The notes under the pieces were generated by a model. That model made no database searches. It was not told where the DNA came from and was given only the letters and a program-made list of their open reading frames with translations. From positions 1-64,000 of the forward strand of contig NZ_CP102253.1 in the NCBI RefSeq assembly GCF_025145845.1: 64,000 nucleotides of DNA, read 5' to 3'. Position 1 is the first letter of the stretch; each line of letters starts with the position of its first letter. Source of the stretch: Alistipes shahii WAL 8301. Lineage in GTDB: Bacteria > Bacteroidota > Bacteroidia > Bacteroidales > Rikenellaceae. Shown piece by piece: positions 53,188-61,895 of the stretch. The translations under genes and the position numbers were made by a program.

Positions 53188-53938
53188 CACCGCGGAGCGC
53201 GTTTCGGCGGAAGCCTCGGACAATTTCGTTTTCCAGCGCTCGCTGCTGGCCTACCACGCCGCTTCGGCGCGCATCGCAGGCGACGTGCTCGAAATCGGAA
53301 CCGGAGCCGGCTACGGCATCGAGGTAGCCGTGCCCCGGGCGCGGCGGTTCGTCACCGTCGACAAGCACGCCCCGGCGCCGGAACTGCTCGACCGCCCCAA
53401 CGTCGAGTTCCGGCAGGCAGTGGTCCCGCCGCTGGACTTCCCCGACCGAAGTTTCGACTGCGTGATCTCGTTCCAGGTGATCGAGCATATCAAACGCGAT
53501 GCGGAGTTCGTGCGCGAAATACACCGGGTACTGCGCCCCGGGGGACGGTTCATCGTGACGACCCCCAACGCCCCGATGTCGCTCACCCGCAACCCGTGGC
53601 ACGTGCGCGAATACACGGCCGAACAACTCCGCAGGCTGCTCGCCGCACGGTTTTCGGAGATCGAAACCCTCGGGGTCTTCGGCAACGAAAAGGTGATGGA
53701 CTACTATGCGGAAAACCGCCGCGGCGTCGAACGCATCACGCGCTTCGACATTCTCGACCTCCAGCACCGCCTGCCGCGCTGGATGCTGCAAATCCCCTAC
53801 GACATCCTCAACCGCATGAACCGCCGCAAGCTCCTCCGGGAAAACACCGGGCTGACGACCTCGATCCGCATGGACGACTACCGCATCGAACCGGTGGGAG
53901 ACGGTTGTTTCGACCTGTTCTACATCGCGGTGAAATAA
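53174..53938 (+). CDS. Class I SAM-dependent methyltransferase
   Basis: A 254-residue cytosolic enzyme with the Rossmann methyltransferase motifs: VLEIGTGAGYGIEVA near 37 (SAM-binding motif I), VTVDKHAP near 61 for the acidic ribose contact, CVISFQVIEHI near 96 and the post-motif RVLRPGGRFIVTTPNAP near 120. This is the Methyltransf_11 type found with ubiquinone/menaquinone or sugar modification, so the substrate is open. It overlaps the S1 protein gene and is followed by a terminator. Confidence 0.88.
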   Translation: MAKINTAERVSAEASDNFVFQRSLLAYHAASARIAGDVLEIGTGAGYGIEVAVPRARRFVTVDKHAPAPELLDRPNVEFRQAVVPPLDFPDRSFDCVISFQVIEHIKRDAEFVREIHRVLRPGGRFIVTTPNAPMSLTRNPWHVREYTAEQLRRLLAARFSEIETLGVFGNEKVMDYYAENRRGVERITRFDILDLQHRLPRWMLQIPYDILNRMNRRKLLRENTGLTTSIRMDDYRIEPVGDGCFDLFYIAVK

Positions 53939-53940
53939 AC

Positions 53941-53976
53941 GAGGGAGGTTTTCGAAAACCTCCCTCTCTTTTTCTA
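53941..53976. terminator. Terminator between convergent genes
   Basis: GAGGGAGGTTTTC pairs with GAAAACCTCCCTC, followed by TTTTT. It serves the methyltransferase gene. Confidence 0.85.
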
Positions 53977-55980
53977 TTTCAGCGTCACCCCGAGGCTCTG
54001 CCCCGCGCGGAGCCTCTTGCGGACGACCTCCCGCCCGTCCTGCGTCACGGCGACCTCCATCCCCTTCGCCGCACGGCGCACCTCGATGTCGAACGCCGAG
54101 CCGAAGGCGCGCACGTTGCGCAGGTTCATGCGGTCCCACGCCGCGGGCAGGCGCGGCGTCAGGGTAAACGACCGGAACCCCGTCGGACGGATTCCGAACA
54201 CCCCTTCGGTCAGGATGCGGCAGTAAAGACCGCTCTCGGCCGAAAGATGACGCTGGGAACCTTCGGGCCACGCCTCGATGGCGTAGGGAACATGGTCGCC
54301 CAGCAGGCGCACCCCGGAATAATAGGACAAATAGCCGGTGGCCTTCTCGGTCTCGCCCGAGGCGTAGACCCCGCGCAGGGCGTAGAGCGTCGACCGGTCC
54401 CAGAAGGTCTTGTCGCCCGACCGGGTCAGCAGACCGTTTTCGGTCCACAGTTTCGGCGAAAAGAGCGCCTCGACGGTCGCCTCCTTCCGTTCGTCGATGC
54501 CGACGGTCAGCGGAATGCAGATCCACGCACGCAGACGGTCGTTGCCCGTATAATAACGATAGGTGTCGAAGCCCTCGACCATGCCCCCGAAATGGCGGTC
54601 GATGTTTTTCCGCAGCGCGGCGGCCTGACGTTCGTAGGCGGCCAGCTGCCGGGCGGGCTTATGCAGTTCGCGGCCCAGCATTGCGGCCGAGAGCAGCGCG
54701 TCGTAATAAAGCGACGAGGTGCACAGGTTGGCGTCCCCGGCCGGGAAGCGGCCTTCCAGTTCGTCCGAATCGGAGGCCACCACACCGTCGCCGGTCAGCC
54801 GGCGGCGGCAGTACTCCAGACACCACTCCACCAACGGCCACACTTCGGCCGCTTCGGCGGCATCGCCGCGCGCCAGCGCATAACGCGCCGCACCGTAGGC
54901 GATCATGGCTGCATCGCCGCGGTCGCCCGCGCCGTTCCAGATGTCGGTTCCTTCGGCTATGATCGAACTGGGAATCGGCCGGTAGTCGGGATTCATGTAG
55001 CGAGCGAAATAGCCGAACGAGCAGAGCGCCGAGCGGTTGCCCCGGTCGTAGCCCAGGAAAGGGAAGAACGGGTTGATGTACTCGGCCTGGTCGTTGGCCC
55101 AGATCGCGGCATAGAAACGCTCGCCGCCGGGACCGTGCATCAGGCCGCCCTTGGTGTCGTAGATGCTCTCCGCAGCGCGGATTTTCGCAAAGGCGAACAT
55201 GGCGTCGATCACGGGATCGGGGGTGTCCAGCACCAGATTGCGCTGCCATTCGGCCACCAGCGCACGGCGTTTGGCGCACTCCGCGTCGGCGTTCAGCGCC
55301 AAGGCTTCGTCCCCGGACCGGCGGCCGCTGAAAAAGGCCCCGAAAGCGACCTCGGCCCGCGGAGCGAGCATCAGCGCCGTGTCGCCGCAGATCTCGGCCA
55401 CCAGTTCGTAACTGCCCTCCACGCCCTTTGCCGGAGCTGTCCGGATCACCGAACGCGCCCGGGGAATCTCAACGTAAAGCGGCTTCTCGCCCGTATTCTT
55501 CAGGATGTATTTTTCGCAGAAGGCAGCCTCGTCGACCGACGGGAAAAGGACACGCGTCAGCGAAAGCGAGCCTTTGACCGCCGTCCAGTCGCTCTCGACG
55601 GTCATCGTGCCGTCGAGCACGATCCGGCGGACCTTCTCCTGCTGAAGGCAATTCTCATTGACCGAAAGCATCCGGGGAACGTCCCACACGAAACGCCGCA
55701 TCAGCGAACCGTGCGTATTGTTCGGGATGGTGCGCAGCATCGGCCACACGATACTGCGTTCGAACCGGAAACTGCCGTCGGCGCCGACACCGTAGCGCAG
55801 GACGGCGGAAATCCGCAATCCGCTCATTTCGATATGGTCCCGGTGCGAATCGCCCTCGCGGACATTCCACACGATGGCCGTGCTGTCGGGAACCACCTCC
55901 CAGCGGGTTTGCGTACCGGCGAGGGCAGGCGCCGTCAGACAACAGAGAAACGGCAGGAAAAAGCGGCTGATGCGGATCAT
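53974..55980 (-). CDS. Secreted six-hairpin glycosidase-like protein
   Basis: A 668-residue exported protein; ATG 55980 opens the signal peptide FFLPFLCCLTAPALAG. Residues 20-260 are beta-sandwich and residues 270-600 form an (alpha/alpha)6 barrel of the amylo-glucosidase, rhamnosidase or debranching type (AAIWANDQAEYINPFFPF near 335, GDRGDAAMIAYGAARYALA near 395, SGDKTFWDRSTLYALRG near 530). The final domain is a small beta-sandwich. Conserved acids are present, but I cannot assign the catalytic pair or the GH family. A clear promoter lies upstream. Confidence 0.75.
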   Translation of the reverse strand: MIRISRFFLPFLCCLTAPALAGTQTRWEVVPDSTAIVWNVREGDSHRDHIEMSGLRISAVLRYGVGADGSFRFERSIVWPMLRTIPNNTHGSLMRRFVWDVPRMLSVNENCLQQEKVRRIVLDGTMTVESDWTAVKGSLSLTRVLFPSVDEAAFCEKYILKNTGEKPLYVEIPRARSVIRTAPAKGVEGSYELVAEICGDTALMLAPRAEVAFGAFFSGRRSGDEALALNADAECAKRRALVAEWQRNLVLDTPDPVIDAMFAFAKIRAAESIYDTKGGLMHGPGGERFYAAIWANDQAEYINPFFPFLGYDRGNRSALCSFGYFARYMNPDYRPIPSSIIAEGTDIWNGAGDRGDAAMIAYGAARYALARGDAAEAAEVWPLVEWCLEYCRRRLTGDGVVASDSDELEGRFPAGDANLCTSSLYYDALLSAAMLGRELHKPARQLAAYERQAAALRKNIDRHFGGMVEGFDTYRYYTGNDRLRAWICIPLTVGIDERKEATVEALFSPKLWTENGLLTRSGDKTFWDRSTLYALRGVYASGETEKATGYLSYYSGVRLLGDHVPYAIEAWPEGSQRHLSAESGLYCRILTEGVFGIRPTGFRSFTLTPRLPAAWDRMNLRNVRAFGSAFDIEVRRAAKGMEVAVTQDGREVVRKRLRAGQSLGVTLK

Positions 55981-56030
55981 GGAGTCGGGGTTTTCGTTTT
56001 TAAAATAAGTCGTATTATTTCGAATCATAA

Positions 56031-56061
56031 CAAAAATACGATAAAAAACGAACTCCGCAAA
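56031..56061 (-). promoter_or_regulatory. Promoter of the six-hairpin glycosidase gene
   Basis: Minus-strand TTTG (56058-56061), 19-bp spacer and TATTTTTG (56031-56038), 51 bp before the ATG. The gap 55981-56317 holds this and the divergent promoter at 56210 but no gene. Confidence 0.7.
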
Positions 56062-56209
56062 AAAACGACGGCGGCATATTCCACGGAACGCCGCCCGCCG
56101 GAGGAGGCAAAACCCTTTCGCCGCAATTTGCAGCCGAGTTTTTTCCACCGTTCAAAACATTGGTTACCAACCATATAATAACACACGCACGATGTTTTGC
56201 CGATTTTTC

Positions 56210-56239
56210 TTTGTTTTTCTCGTTTTTTTTATACTTTTG
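56210..56239 (+). promoter_or_regulatory. Promoter of the DUF2795 gene
   Basis: TTTG (56210-56213), 18-bp spacer and TACTTTTG (56232-56239), 79 bp before ATG 56318. Confidence 0.6.
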
Positions 56240-56317
56240 CAAATCAGCCATAACGGGTTAACACCCCTTGAGGACAAATAATCCGTTGACAATTGGGAAC
56301 TTAAAAATATTGTGACT

Positions 56318-56539
56318 ATGTATTGGACGCTTGAACTGGCATCGAAACTCGAAGATGCCCCCTGGCCCGCAACGAAAGATGAACTCATCGACTATGCAGT
56401 ACGTTCGGGTGCGCCGCTCGAAGTGCTCGAAAACCTGCAGGAGATAGAAGACGAGGGTGAAATCTACGAATCTATCGAAGACATCTGGCCCGACTACCCC
56501 TCCAAGGACGATTTCTTCTTCAACGAGGAGGAATACTAA
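56318..56539 (+). CDS. DUF2795 small acidic protein
   Basis: A 73-residue acidic protein. ATG 56318 (MYWTLELASKLEDAPWPATK) is preferred over GTG 56312. The helical hairpin APWPATKDELIDYAVRSGAPLEV matches DUF2795, whose members are small helical proteins in many bacteria. The C-terminus is rich in Glu, Asp and Phe (DDFFFNEEEY). Monocistronic, with strong promoter and terminator, suggesting high expression. Function unknown. Confidence 0.85.
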   Translation: MYWTLELASKLEDAPWPATKDELIDYAVRSGAPLEVLENLQEIEDEGEIYESIEDIWPDYPSKDDFFFNEEEY

Positions 56540-56546
56540 AAAGCGA

Positions 56547-56569
56547 TTTTGAGGCCGGCGGCCTCAAAA
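56547..56569 (+). terminator. Terminator of the DUF2795 gene
   Basis: TTTTGAGGCC and GGCCTCAAAA form a perfect 10-bp stem with a 3-base loop. Confidence 0.75.
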
Positions 56570-56576
56570 TAATATC

Positions 56577-56620
56577 AATGCGAAGCGGCACGATTCCCGG
56601 AATGTGCCGCTTCGCATTTT
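56577..56620 (-). terminator. Terminator of the cobalamin adenosyltransferase unit
   Basis: AATGCGAAGCGGCAC and GTGCCGCTTCGCATT form a perfect 15-bp stem 16 bp past the minus-strand stop. Confidence 0.8.
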
Positions 56621-56635
56621 ACATACCCGGCCAGG

Positions 56636-57187
56636 TCAAGGAATCCACAGGACCTCGTCGACGGCATAATGGGCCGTGAGGGTGCGTCCCAGCAGGTAGA
56701 AATAGTCCGAAAGCCGGTTCAGCCAGACCAGCGCCGTGGAGTCGACGCCGTATCTGGCGTCGGCACGGAGCGCGGCGCGTTCGGCGCGCCGGCAGACGGT
56801 GCGGCACACGTGGCACATCGACACCACAGCGTTTCCGCCCGGAATCGTGAATTTATCAATCGGTTTCAGAACCTCCTGCATGGCGTCGATGCGCCCTTCG
56901 AGCCATGCAACGGTCTCCGGGTCCAGCGGAGCGACCTTGTCGCTCCCCGACTGCCCCGTGGCCAGCAGCGCCTCGACCGACATCAGCCGCGAAAGAATGC
57001 GGTTCAGGTCGCCGACCGACGACGCCAACGCAGCGTCGCCGCGCATGTTGTCGGCCAGCAGAGCCGTGAAAGCAGCCAGTTCGTCGACCGTACCGTAAGC
57101 CTCGACCCGTTCGTCGGTCTTGAAGACCCGCTCGCCGCCGATCAGCGAGGTCATTCCCTTGTCGCCCGTTTTCGTGTATACCTTCAT
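56636..57187 (-). CDS. PduO-type cob(I)alamin adenosyltransferase
   Basis: A 183-residue trimeric enzyme that adenosylates corrinoids to coenzyme B12. It carries the N-terminal ATP-binding motif YTKTGDKGMTSLIGG, then DERVEAYGTVDELAA near 25, and the helix RTVCRRAERAALRA near 128 with LVWLNRLSDYFYLLGR near 154. Length is standard. The start overlaps the preceding gene's stop by 4 bp. This supports B12-dependent metabolism (for example methylmalonyl-CoA mutase) elsewhere in the genome. Confidence 0.95.
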   Translation of the reverse strand: MKVYTKTGDKGMTSLIGGERVFKTDERVEAYGTVDELAAFTALLADNMRGDAALASSVGDLNRILSRLMSVEALLATGQSGSDKVAPLDPETVAWLEGRIDAMQEVLKPIDKFTIPGGNAVVSMCHVCRTVCRRAERAALRADARYGVDSTALVWLNRLSDYFYLLGRTLTAHYAVDEVLWIP

Positions 57188-57696
57188 ATCCTGAAATGTT
57201 GTTTCGGCAAATGGTTGTTGAAAATCAACAGGTAACCGCGGTTATCCACCGTCGTCGAAGCGTGTCCCGCGATAATCTGCCCGCACAGCGCCTGCCGTTC
57301 GCAGCCGTCGTAGGGCGACATCAGCGCCACGGTATGCCCCGCTTCGGCCGCCGCACGCACCAGCGCGAGCGTCGCAGGGCGCGGCAGGCCGCACGTGGCG
57401 ACGCAGAATTCAGCATCCGCACGATTCAGGCCAAAGGTCGTATAGCCGCAATGAATCATCAGATTCTGCAACTGCACCGCCCGACGGCGGGAAACGCCCG
57501 CCGTGAGCAGGGCTTCGTACAGGTCCCGGCGGCCCGGCAGCAGGTCGTCGCGCATGAAGACGCTGCGCACAATGTCGTAGACGAACGGCGAATGGACTCC
57601 GTGACCGCGGAAATAACGGACGCGTGAGAGCCGGTTGCGCAGTTCGGAAACCCGCCCGGGCAACCGGAAAGAAATGGGATGGCCGACGATCTTCAT
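57184..57696 (-). CDS. Conserved protein with RGHGVHSPF motif
   Basis: A 170-residue cytosolic protein. Its N-terminal RYFRGHGVHSPFVYDIVRSVF (28 onward) is the opening of a Bacteroidota family usually annotated as SAM-dependent methyltransferases. Here the Gly-rich SAM motif is missing and the body is short (the relatives I recall are around 230-260 residues). It may be a non-catalytic or truncated version. It is coupled to the adenosyltransferase gene by a 4-bp overlap and starts 6 bp after the flavoprotein stop. Confidence 0.6.
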   Translation of the reverse strand: MKIVGHPISFRLPGRVSELRNRLSRVRYFRGHGVHSPFVYDIVRSVFMRDDLLPGRRDLYEALLTAGVSRRRAVQLQNLMIHCGYTTFGLNRADAEFCVATCGLPRPATLALVRAAAEAGHTVALMSPYDGCERQALCGQIIAGHASTTVDNRGYLLIFNNHLPKQHFRI

Positions 57697-57701
57697 AACG
57701 T

Positions 57702-58973
57702 CTATTTTTTCAGCGACCCGGCCAGGCGGCCCGTCGAAAAGGCGATCTGAAGGTTGTAACCGCCCGTATTGGCGTCGATGTCGAGCACCTCGCCGGCAAA
57801 ATACAACCCTTTGACTTTCAGCGACTCCATCGTATAGGGATTCACTTCGTCACAGCGCACGCCGCCGGCCGTCACCACGGCGTATTCGAACGGCGCATAG
57901 TCCGTGATCGGGAAAGTCAGTCCCTTGAGCGTACGCACCAGACGCGTGATCTGTTCCTCGGTGATTTTGCCGACGTAACAGTTCGCACGGATGTCCACCT
58001 CCTGCGCCAGCGGCATCACCAGCGGCTTGGGAACCAGCTTGCGCAGCAGTTCGCCGAAGAACTCGTTGGGTTGCAGCTCGGCGATTTCACGGGCGATGCG
58101 TTCGTGCAGCACCTCCTCCGTGAGCGCGGGTTTCAGGTCGAGGACCAGCTTCACGCGCTTCTCTTCGATCAGGGCGTCCACCGCGTCGCGGCTCATGCGC
58201 AGCGCCACGGCGCCCTCGATGCCGCGGTCGGAAAATCCGATCTCGCCGAACTCCTCGCGCACGGGTTCGTTATCGACATAGAGCGTCGCGCGCACGTTGC
58301 GCAGCAGCACCTTGTCGAGGTATCTCATCTGGGCGTGCGACGACAAGAGCGGCGTCAGCGACGGACGCAGCGGCTCGATCGTATGACCCAGGTCGGCGGC
58401 GAAGGCATAGCCGTCGCCCGTCGATCCGGTCGCGGGATAGGAGACGCCGCCCGTGGCGAGGATCACCTGCGCGCACTCCTCCTTGCGTTCGAAACCGCGC
58501 CTGTTGATGTATTTCACACCGAAGACCCGGTCCCCGAGGGTCAGAATCTCCGTAACACGCGTATTGTAGATGATCTTGACGCCGTTTTCGACGCAGAACT
58601 CCAGCAGGGCGTTGACGATGTCCCACGCCTTGCCGCTCTGCGGAAAGACCCGGTCGCCGCGTTCGATGTCGAGTTTCACGCCTGCGCGTTCGAAAAACTT
58701 GATCGCCGCCCGGTTGTTGAACTCCGAGAACGCGACCTTGAAAAATTCGGCGTTGGTGCGCACCTGATCGGCGAATTCCTCGGCCGGACGCGCGTTGGTG
58801 ACGTTGCATCGTCCCTTGCCGGTGATGCGGACCTTGCGGCCCGACTTCTCCATCTTTTCGATCAGCAGCACGCGCCTGCCGCTGCGCGCCGCCGTGCCCG
58901 CAGCCATCATGCCCGCAGCGCCCGCCCCGATGACGATCACGTCGAAAGGCTGTTTTTCTTCCAATTGTTCCAT
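57702..58973 (-). CDS. BaiN/HI0933-like flavoprotein
   Basis: A 423-residue FAD-dependent oxidoreductase. It has the N-terminal dinucleotide motif VIGAGAAGMMAAGTAA at 14, KMEKSGRKVRITGKGRCNVTN near 36 and the C-terminal GGVRCDEVNPYTMES near 360, YFAGEVLDIDANTGGYN near 389. Family members include BaiN and predicted aminoacetone or bile-acid-type reductases, with no fixed substrate. The -7 box ends only 7 bp before the ATG, so the mRNA is nearly leaderless. An insertion sequence begins about 30 bp upstream of that box. Confidence 0.9.
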   Translation of the reverse strand: MEQLEEKQPFDVIVIGAGAAGMMAAGTAARSGRRVLLIEKMEKSGRKVRITGKGRCNVTNARPAEEFADQVRTNAEFFKVAFSEFNNRAAIKFFERAGVKLDIERGDRVFPQSGKAWDIVNALLEFCVENGVKIIYNTRVTEILTLGDRVFGVKYINRRGFERKEECAQVILATGGVSYPATGSTGDGYAFAADLGHTIEPLRPSLTPLLSSHAQMRYLDKVLLRNVRATLYVDNEPVREEFGEIGFSDRGIEGAVALRMSRDAVDALIEEKRVKLVLDLKPALTEEVLHERIAREIAELQPNEFFGELLRKLVPKPLVMPLAQEVDIRANCYVGKITEEQITRLVRTLKGLTFPITDYAPFEYAVVTAGGVRCDEVNPYTMESLKVKGLYFAGEVLDIDANTGGYNLQIAFSTGRLAGSLKK

Positions 58974-58980
58974 ACGGGTG

Positions 58981-58988
58981 CAAAGATA
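58981..58988 (-). promoter_or_regulatory. -7 box of the flavoprotein gene
   Basis: TATCTTTG on the minus strand, 7 bp before ATG 58973. The -33 position falls at the edge of the insertion sequence. Confidence 0.6.
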
Positions 58989-59016
58989 GGCAAAAGCAAA
59001 TTAAAAATTAAGAATT

Positions 59017-60096
59017 TGAATCAGTAGTTGAAAATAAGATATAAAAATGCGATGGCTACCTTTCCCATCGTATGAATTAGCAGTCCGCAAGTAGAGCGGC
59101 ACTTTGAAGCTCTTTGAATATTTGTTTTTTCGTTCAGCCAACTGAATAGCGCTTCAATGGGTTCCCTGACAGATGAAACGGCTTGAGAATAAATGTCATC
59201 AGCGGCCTTGTTTCTCTGCTTCTCTTCTTCAGGAGCCCCTTTGATTGACTTGACGGGAGCGTAGAACTCATTGGCCTTATCGCGTCTTTCCTGCTCCCAG
59301 TAGTCATTGCTTCGGTATATCTTGTCAGCGAAGATCTTCTTGTTGAAAAGATCCGGCATGCATTCGCTCTGGAAGACCTTCAGGTCATTCTCGGAGGCAG
59401 GAGAGAGCGCTATCTGGCACGGATGAGGAAGATGCCCTTTCCTGCGATATCCTACCATGTGAAGCTTTAGTCCATGATAGTACAGGTTCTTGGTGGAACA
59501 GTATCCTTTGTCTGCGATATCTCTGGCGACCTTGCCTGTACGGTTTCTTCCGCAGCATGTGATTATCGGCATCGAGTCAACAATCACGGTATCATCCTGA
59601 CAGTCAGAAGGCCTGAACATCCTTAATAACTGCGAGGACAGTTCCCTAACAGCACCGGCCATCCTGTTGAGACGGTAATTGAATGTCTGATAGGACACCA
59701 GGTTCGGGAACCAGTCGCGCAAGTACTCTTTAGCGAAGTTGTGAATATCCTTGATGAGGGTGTACTTCTGCTCATGACCGACAAAGAAATAAATCGTGAG
59801 GATTTCCTCGTCGGAGAACAACGGTTTCGAATTATTGCTGTATCTTTGGCAATGGTATTTGAGGCTTTGTTCGTACATATCGCAGATATACATATAGATT
59901 TTTATTAGTCTATACTCTTTGTCCTTGGGAATCATAACAAGCAAAAAATAGGGGTATTTTTTTTACTTTAAGTTACTGATTTCCAAGGATTTTGCAAGTA
60001 TTTTCATCCCTTGATTTTCAAATATTTACAACTAATTCCGAGGCTTAAATGACCTCAGTTAAACTTATAAATCACAGCAGTTCAACTGCTGATTGG
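59017..60096 (-). mobile_element. IS982-like insertion sequence
   Basis: About 1080 bp of lower-GC DNA bounded by imperfect inverted repeats, AATCAGTAGTTGAA (59019-59032) and TTCAACTGCTGATT (60081-60094), differing at one position. The flanks share the 11-bp word AATTAAGAATT (59006-59016 and 60097-60107), a candidate target duplication, although AT-rich low complexity could explain it. One complete transposase gene lies inside. The right 145 bp (59936-60080) hold no gene. Confidence 0.75.
59021..59935 (-). CDS. IS982-like DDE transposase
   Basis: A 304-residue transposase, apparently intact. ATG 59935 (MIPKDKEYRLIKIY) was taken over an upstream TTG. The DDE residues are probably Asp in VIVDSMPIITCC near 117, Asp in FADKIYRSNDY near 202 and Glu in REPIEALFSWLNE near 265, the last inside the YREK-like helix ending NIQRASKCRS. 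An N-terminal helical region (1-95) binds DNA. The stop codon lies inside the left inverted repeat. GC is clearly lower than the host's. The family label is from motif memory; IS4/IS5 relatives are the alternative. Confidence 0.8.
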   Translation of the reverse strand: MIPKDKEYRLIKIYMYICDMYEQSLKYHCQRYSNNSKPLFSDEEILTIYFFVGHEQKYTLIKDIHNFAKEYLRDWFPNLVSYQTFNYRLNRMAGAVRELSSQLLRMFRPSDCQDDTVIVDSMPIITCCGRNRTGKVARDIADKGYCSTKNLYYHGLKLHMVGYRRKGHLPHPCQIALSPASENDLKVFQSECMPDLFNKKIFADKIYRSNDYWEQERRDKANEFYAPVKSIKGAPEEEKQRNKAADDIYSQAVSSVREPIEALFSWLNEKTNIQRASKCRSTCGLLIHTMGKVAIAFLYLIFNY

Positions 60097-60208
60097 AATT
60101 AAGAATTAAAAATTAAAAATCAGGATGCAAAGAGCCCCGCAGGCGGTCGGCAGAGTATATTTCTTTCGCAATTCAGTATATTTTTTTCTATTTATCCGTT
60201 CGCCTCTT

Positions 60209-60300
60209 TTATTTCAAAATCCAATGTCCTAAATTAAGACCAATATAAAACGCCATTGCTATTATTTCGGAGGCGAGGCCGAAGAGGGAATTTAAAATGA
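60209..60300 (-). pseudogene. Possible C-terminal fragment of a membrane protein
   Basis: The minus-strand frame ending at 60209 reads ASEIIAMAFYIGLNLGHWIL before its stop, a convincing transmembrane C-terminus. Upstream it runs antisense through the gene at 60308 with no credible start. It may be a scrap left by rearrangement near the insertion sequence. The remaining 60097-60307 sequence shows nothing else. Confidence 0.25.
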
Positions 60301-60307
60301 ATCTGCC

Positions 60308-60784
60308 ATGAACAAAACCGAGCTGAAAGTGTTTCTCAAAGGATTGGCTAATTTCTACGTCGTTCTGATGATTATAGCGTTTCTGCCCACACCCGGAAAA
60401 GATTGCTCTCCGGGACGCCTCGTGCGGTGCATCATCATTTATACGATCGTAAGCATCGTGATCTTTTCGGCCGTCTATTTTTGGAACCGAATCAGAAAGG
60501 GTCCGGATAAACGTCCCGATACGTGTCCGGTTCCCGATGCAAAAGAGACGAAAGACGACGATTTGAGTATTTCCCGGTTCCTCACCTTGCGAAACATGGG
60601 CGCCTGCTTCATCTATTTCCTTTGTGTCTTCGCGCTTCTCTATCCGGAAATGTCTCTCGAAAGCATGCTCAAAGCCAGCGCCCGAAGCACCGGCTATTGC
60701 ATCCTTGTCCTGCTCGTGGCCGGAATCGTTTATTGTGTCTATCAAAGTCATGTAGGCAAGAAAAAGTCGATCCGGGAAAAGTAG
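60308..60784 (+). CDS. Four-helix membrane protein, unknown
   Basis: A 158-residue inner-membrane protein. Hydrophobic helices are near 15-27, 42-60, 98-115 and 128-147, in two pairs separated by a charged cytoplasmic or periplasmic loop (RIRKGPDKRPDTCPVPDAKE). The C-terminus is basic (HVGKKKSIREK). No family is recognised. It stands alone between the insertion sequence and nusB, with a terminator after it, so it may be an accessory gene. Confidence 0.6.
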   Translation: MNKTELKVFLKGLANFYVVLMIIAFLPTPGKDCSPGRLVRCIIIYTIVSIVIFSAVYFWNRIRKGPDKRPDTCPVPDAKETKDDDLSISRFLTLRNMGACFIYFLCVFALLYPEMSLESMLKASARSTGYCILVLLVAGIVYCVYQSHVGKKKSIREK

Positions 60785-60793
60785 TTGCAGCAT

Positions 60794-60821
60794 CGGGAGG
60801 CCATCGCGCCTCCCGTTTTTT
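60794..60821 (+). terminator. Terminator after the four-helix protein gene
   Basis: CGGGAGG and CCTCCCG pair with an 8-base loop and are followed by TTTTTT. Confidence 0.85.
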
Positions 60822-60913
60822 CGGATACGCCGGAATCCGCCGCGACGGCCGCGCGGAAATCGCCCGGAGAAAGAATTCTCCCGGCTTAATTTTTTATTCT
60901 TGATTTTTAGTTG

Positions 60914-60921
60914 TATTTTTG
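60914..60921 (+). promoter_or_regulatory. -7 box of nusB
   Basis: TATTTTTG lies 27 bp before ATG 60948. Confidence 0.5.
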
Positions 60922-60947
60922 CGGCCGTTAAAAATCGTTCTAAAAAA

Positions 60948-61883
60948 ATGTTGAGCAGAAGATTACTCCGTATAAAGGTCGTCAAGGCGCTGTTCGCCCA
61001 TCTCAAATCGGGCGCGGATAACATGATGGCGTCGGAAAAAACGCTGATGGCGTCCGTCGACAAGGCCTATGACCTCTATTTCCAGATACTGATCCTCCCC
61101 GTGGAGATCGCGCGTTACGCCGAACAGCGTCAGGAGCTGGCCAAACAGAAGAAACTGCCGACATTTGAAGACCTCAATCCCAACACCAAGTTCGTGGACA
61201 ACGCCGTGATCCGCACCATCGCCAACAGCGACGCGGTGAACGATCACGTGGCGGCCCGCAAACTGGGATGGGAACGCTATCCCGAACTGATCCGCACGCT
61301 CTACGCGCAGTTGACCGAGAGCGACTACTACAAGGACTACATGCAGCGCGAGGAGCGCTCGTTCGACGACGACAAAAAGCTGCTCGAGGACTTCTTCAAG
61401 GAGTTGCAGAGCTGCGAGGCGCTGGACGACGTGCTGGAGGAGATGTCGATCCTCTGGACCGACGACCTTCCCTACATCGTGATCATGGTCCTGCGCACGC
61501 TTTCGAACCTGCGCGTCTCGCACACCGAACTGAAGGTTCCCGCGAAGTTCAAAAGCAGCGAGGACCCCGAATTCGTCAAGACGCTGTTCGAAAAGTCGCT
61601 GGTCAACTACTCCGCCTTCCAGGACTACATCGAGAAGTTCACGGCCAACTGGGACGTGGAGCGCATCGTCTTCATGGACAACCTGATCATCGGCACGGCG
61701 ATGGCTGAGCTGACTTCGTTCCCGTCGGTTCCCGTCAAGGTGACGCTCGACGAGTGGATCGAAATTTCGAAATACTACTCCACCCCGGGCAGCAGCACCT
61801 TCATCAACGGCGTGCTGGACAAGATCGTCGAGTCGCTGACCGCGGAAGGACGCATCAAAAAGGCCGGGCGCGGCCTGATCTGA
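60948..61883 (+). CDS. nusB: Transcription antitermination protein NusB, long form
   Basis: A 311-residue Bacteroidota NusB, which with NusE supports rRNA antitermination. ATG 60948 (MLSRRLLRIKVVKALFAHL) starts the conserved N-terminal helix; the frame continues upstream without need. The all-helical NusB domain is in the C-terminal half, ending in VKVTLDEWIEISKYYSTP and FINGVLDKIVESL near 290, the usual NusB tail. The extra N-terminal 150 residues are a lineage feature. Confidence 0.9.
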   Translation: MLSRRLLRIKVVKALFAHLKSGADNMMASEKTLMASVDKAYDLYFQILILPVEIARYAEQRQELAKQKKLPTFEDLNPNTKFVDNAVIRTIANSDAVNDHVAARKLGWERYPELIRTLYAQLTESDYYKDYMQREERSFDDDKKLLEDFFKELQSCEALDDVLEEMSILWTDDLPYIVIMVLRTLSNLRVSHTELKVPAKFKSSEDPEFVKTLFEKSLVNYSAFQDYIEKFTANWDVERIVFMDNLIIGTAMAELTSFPSVPVKVTLDEWIEISKYYSTPGSSTFINGVLDKIVESLTAEGRIKKAGRGLI

Positions 61884-61895
61884 CCCCTGCCGGCC

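Noticed and set aside
60209..61063. 284-codon minus-strand frame opposite the four-helix protein and the nusB start
   Set aside because: It is antisense to better-supported genes. Only its last 25 codons look real and were listed as a low-confidence remnant.
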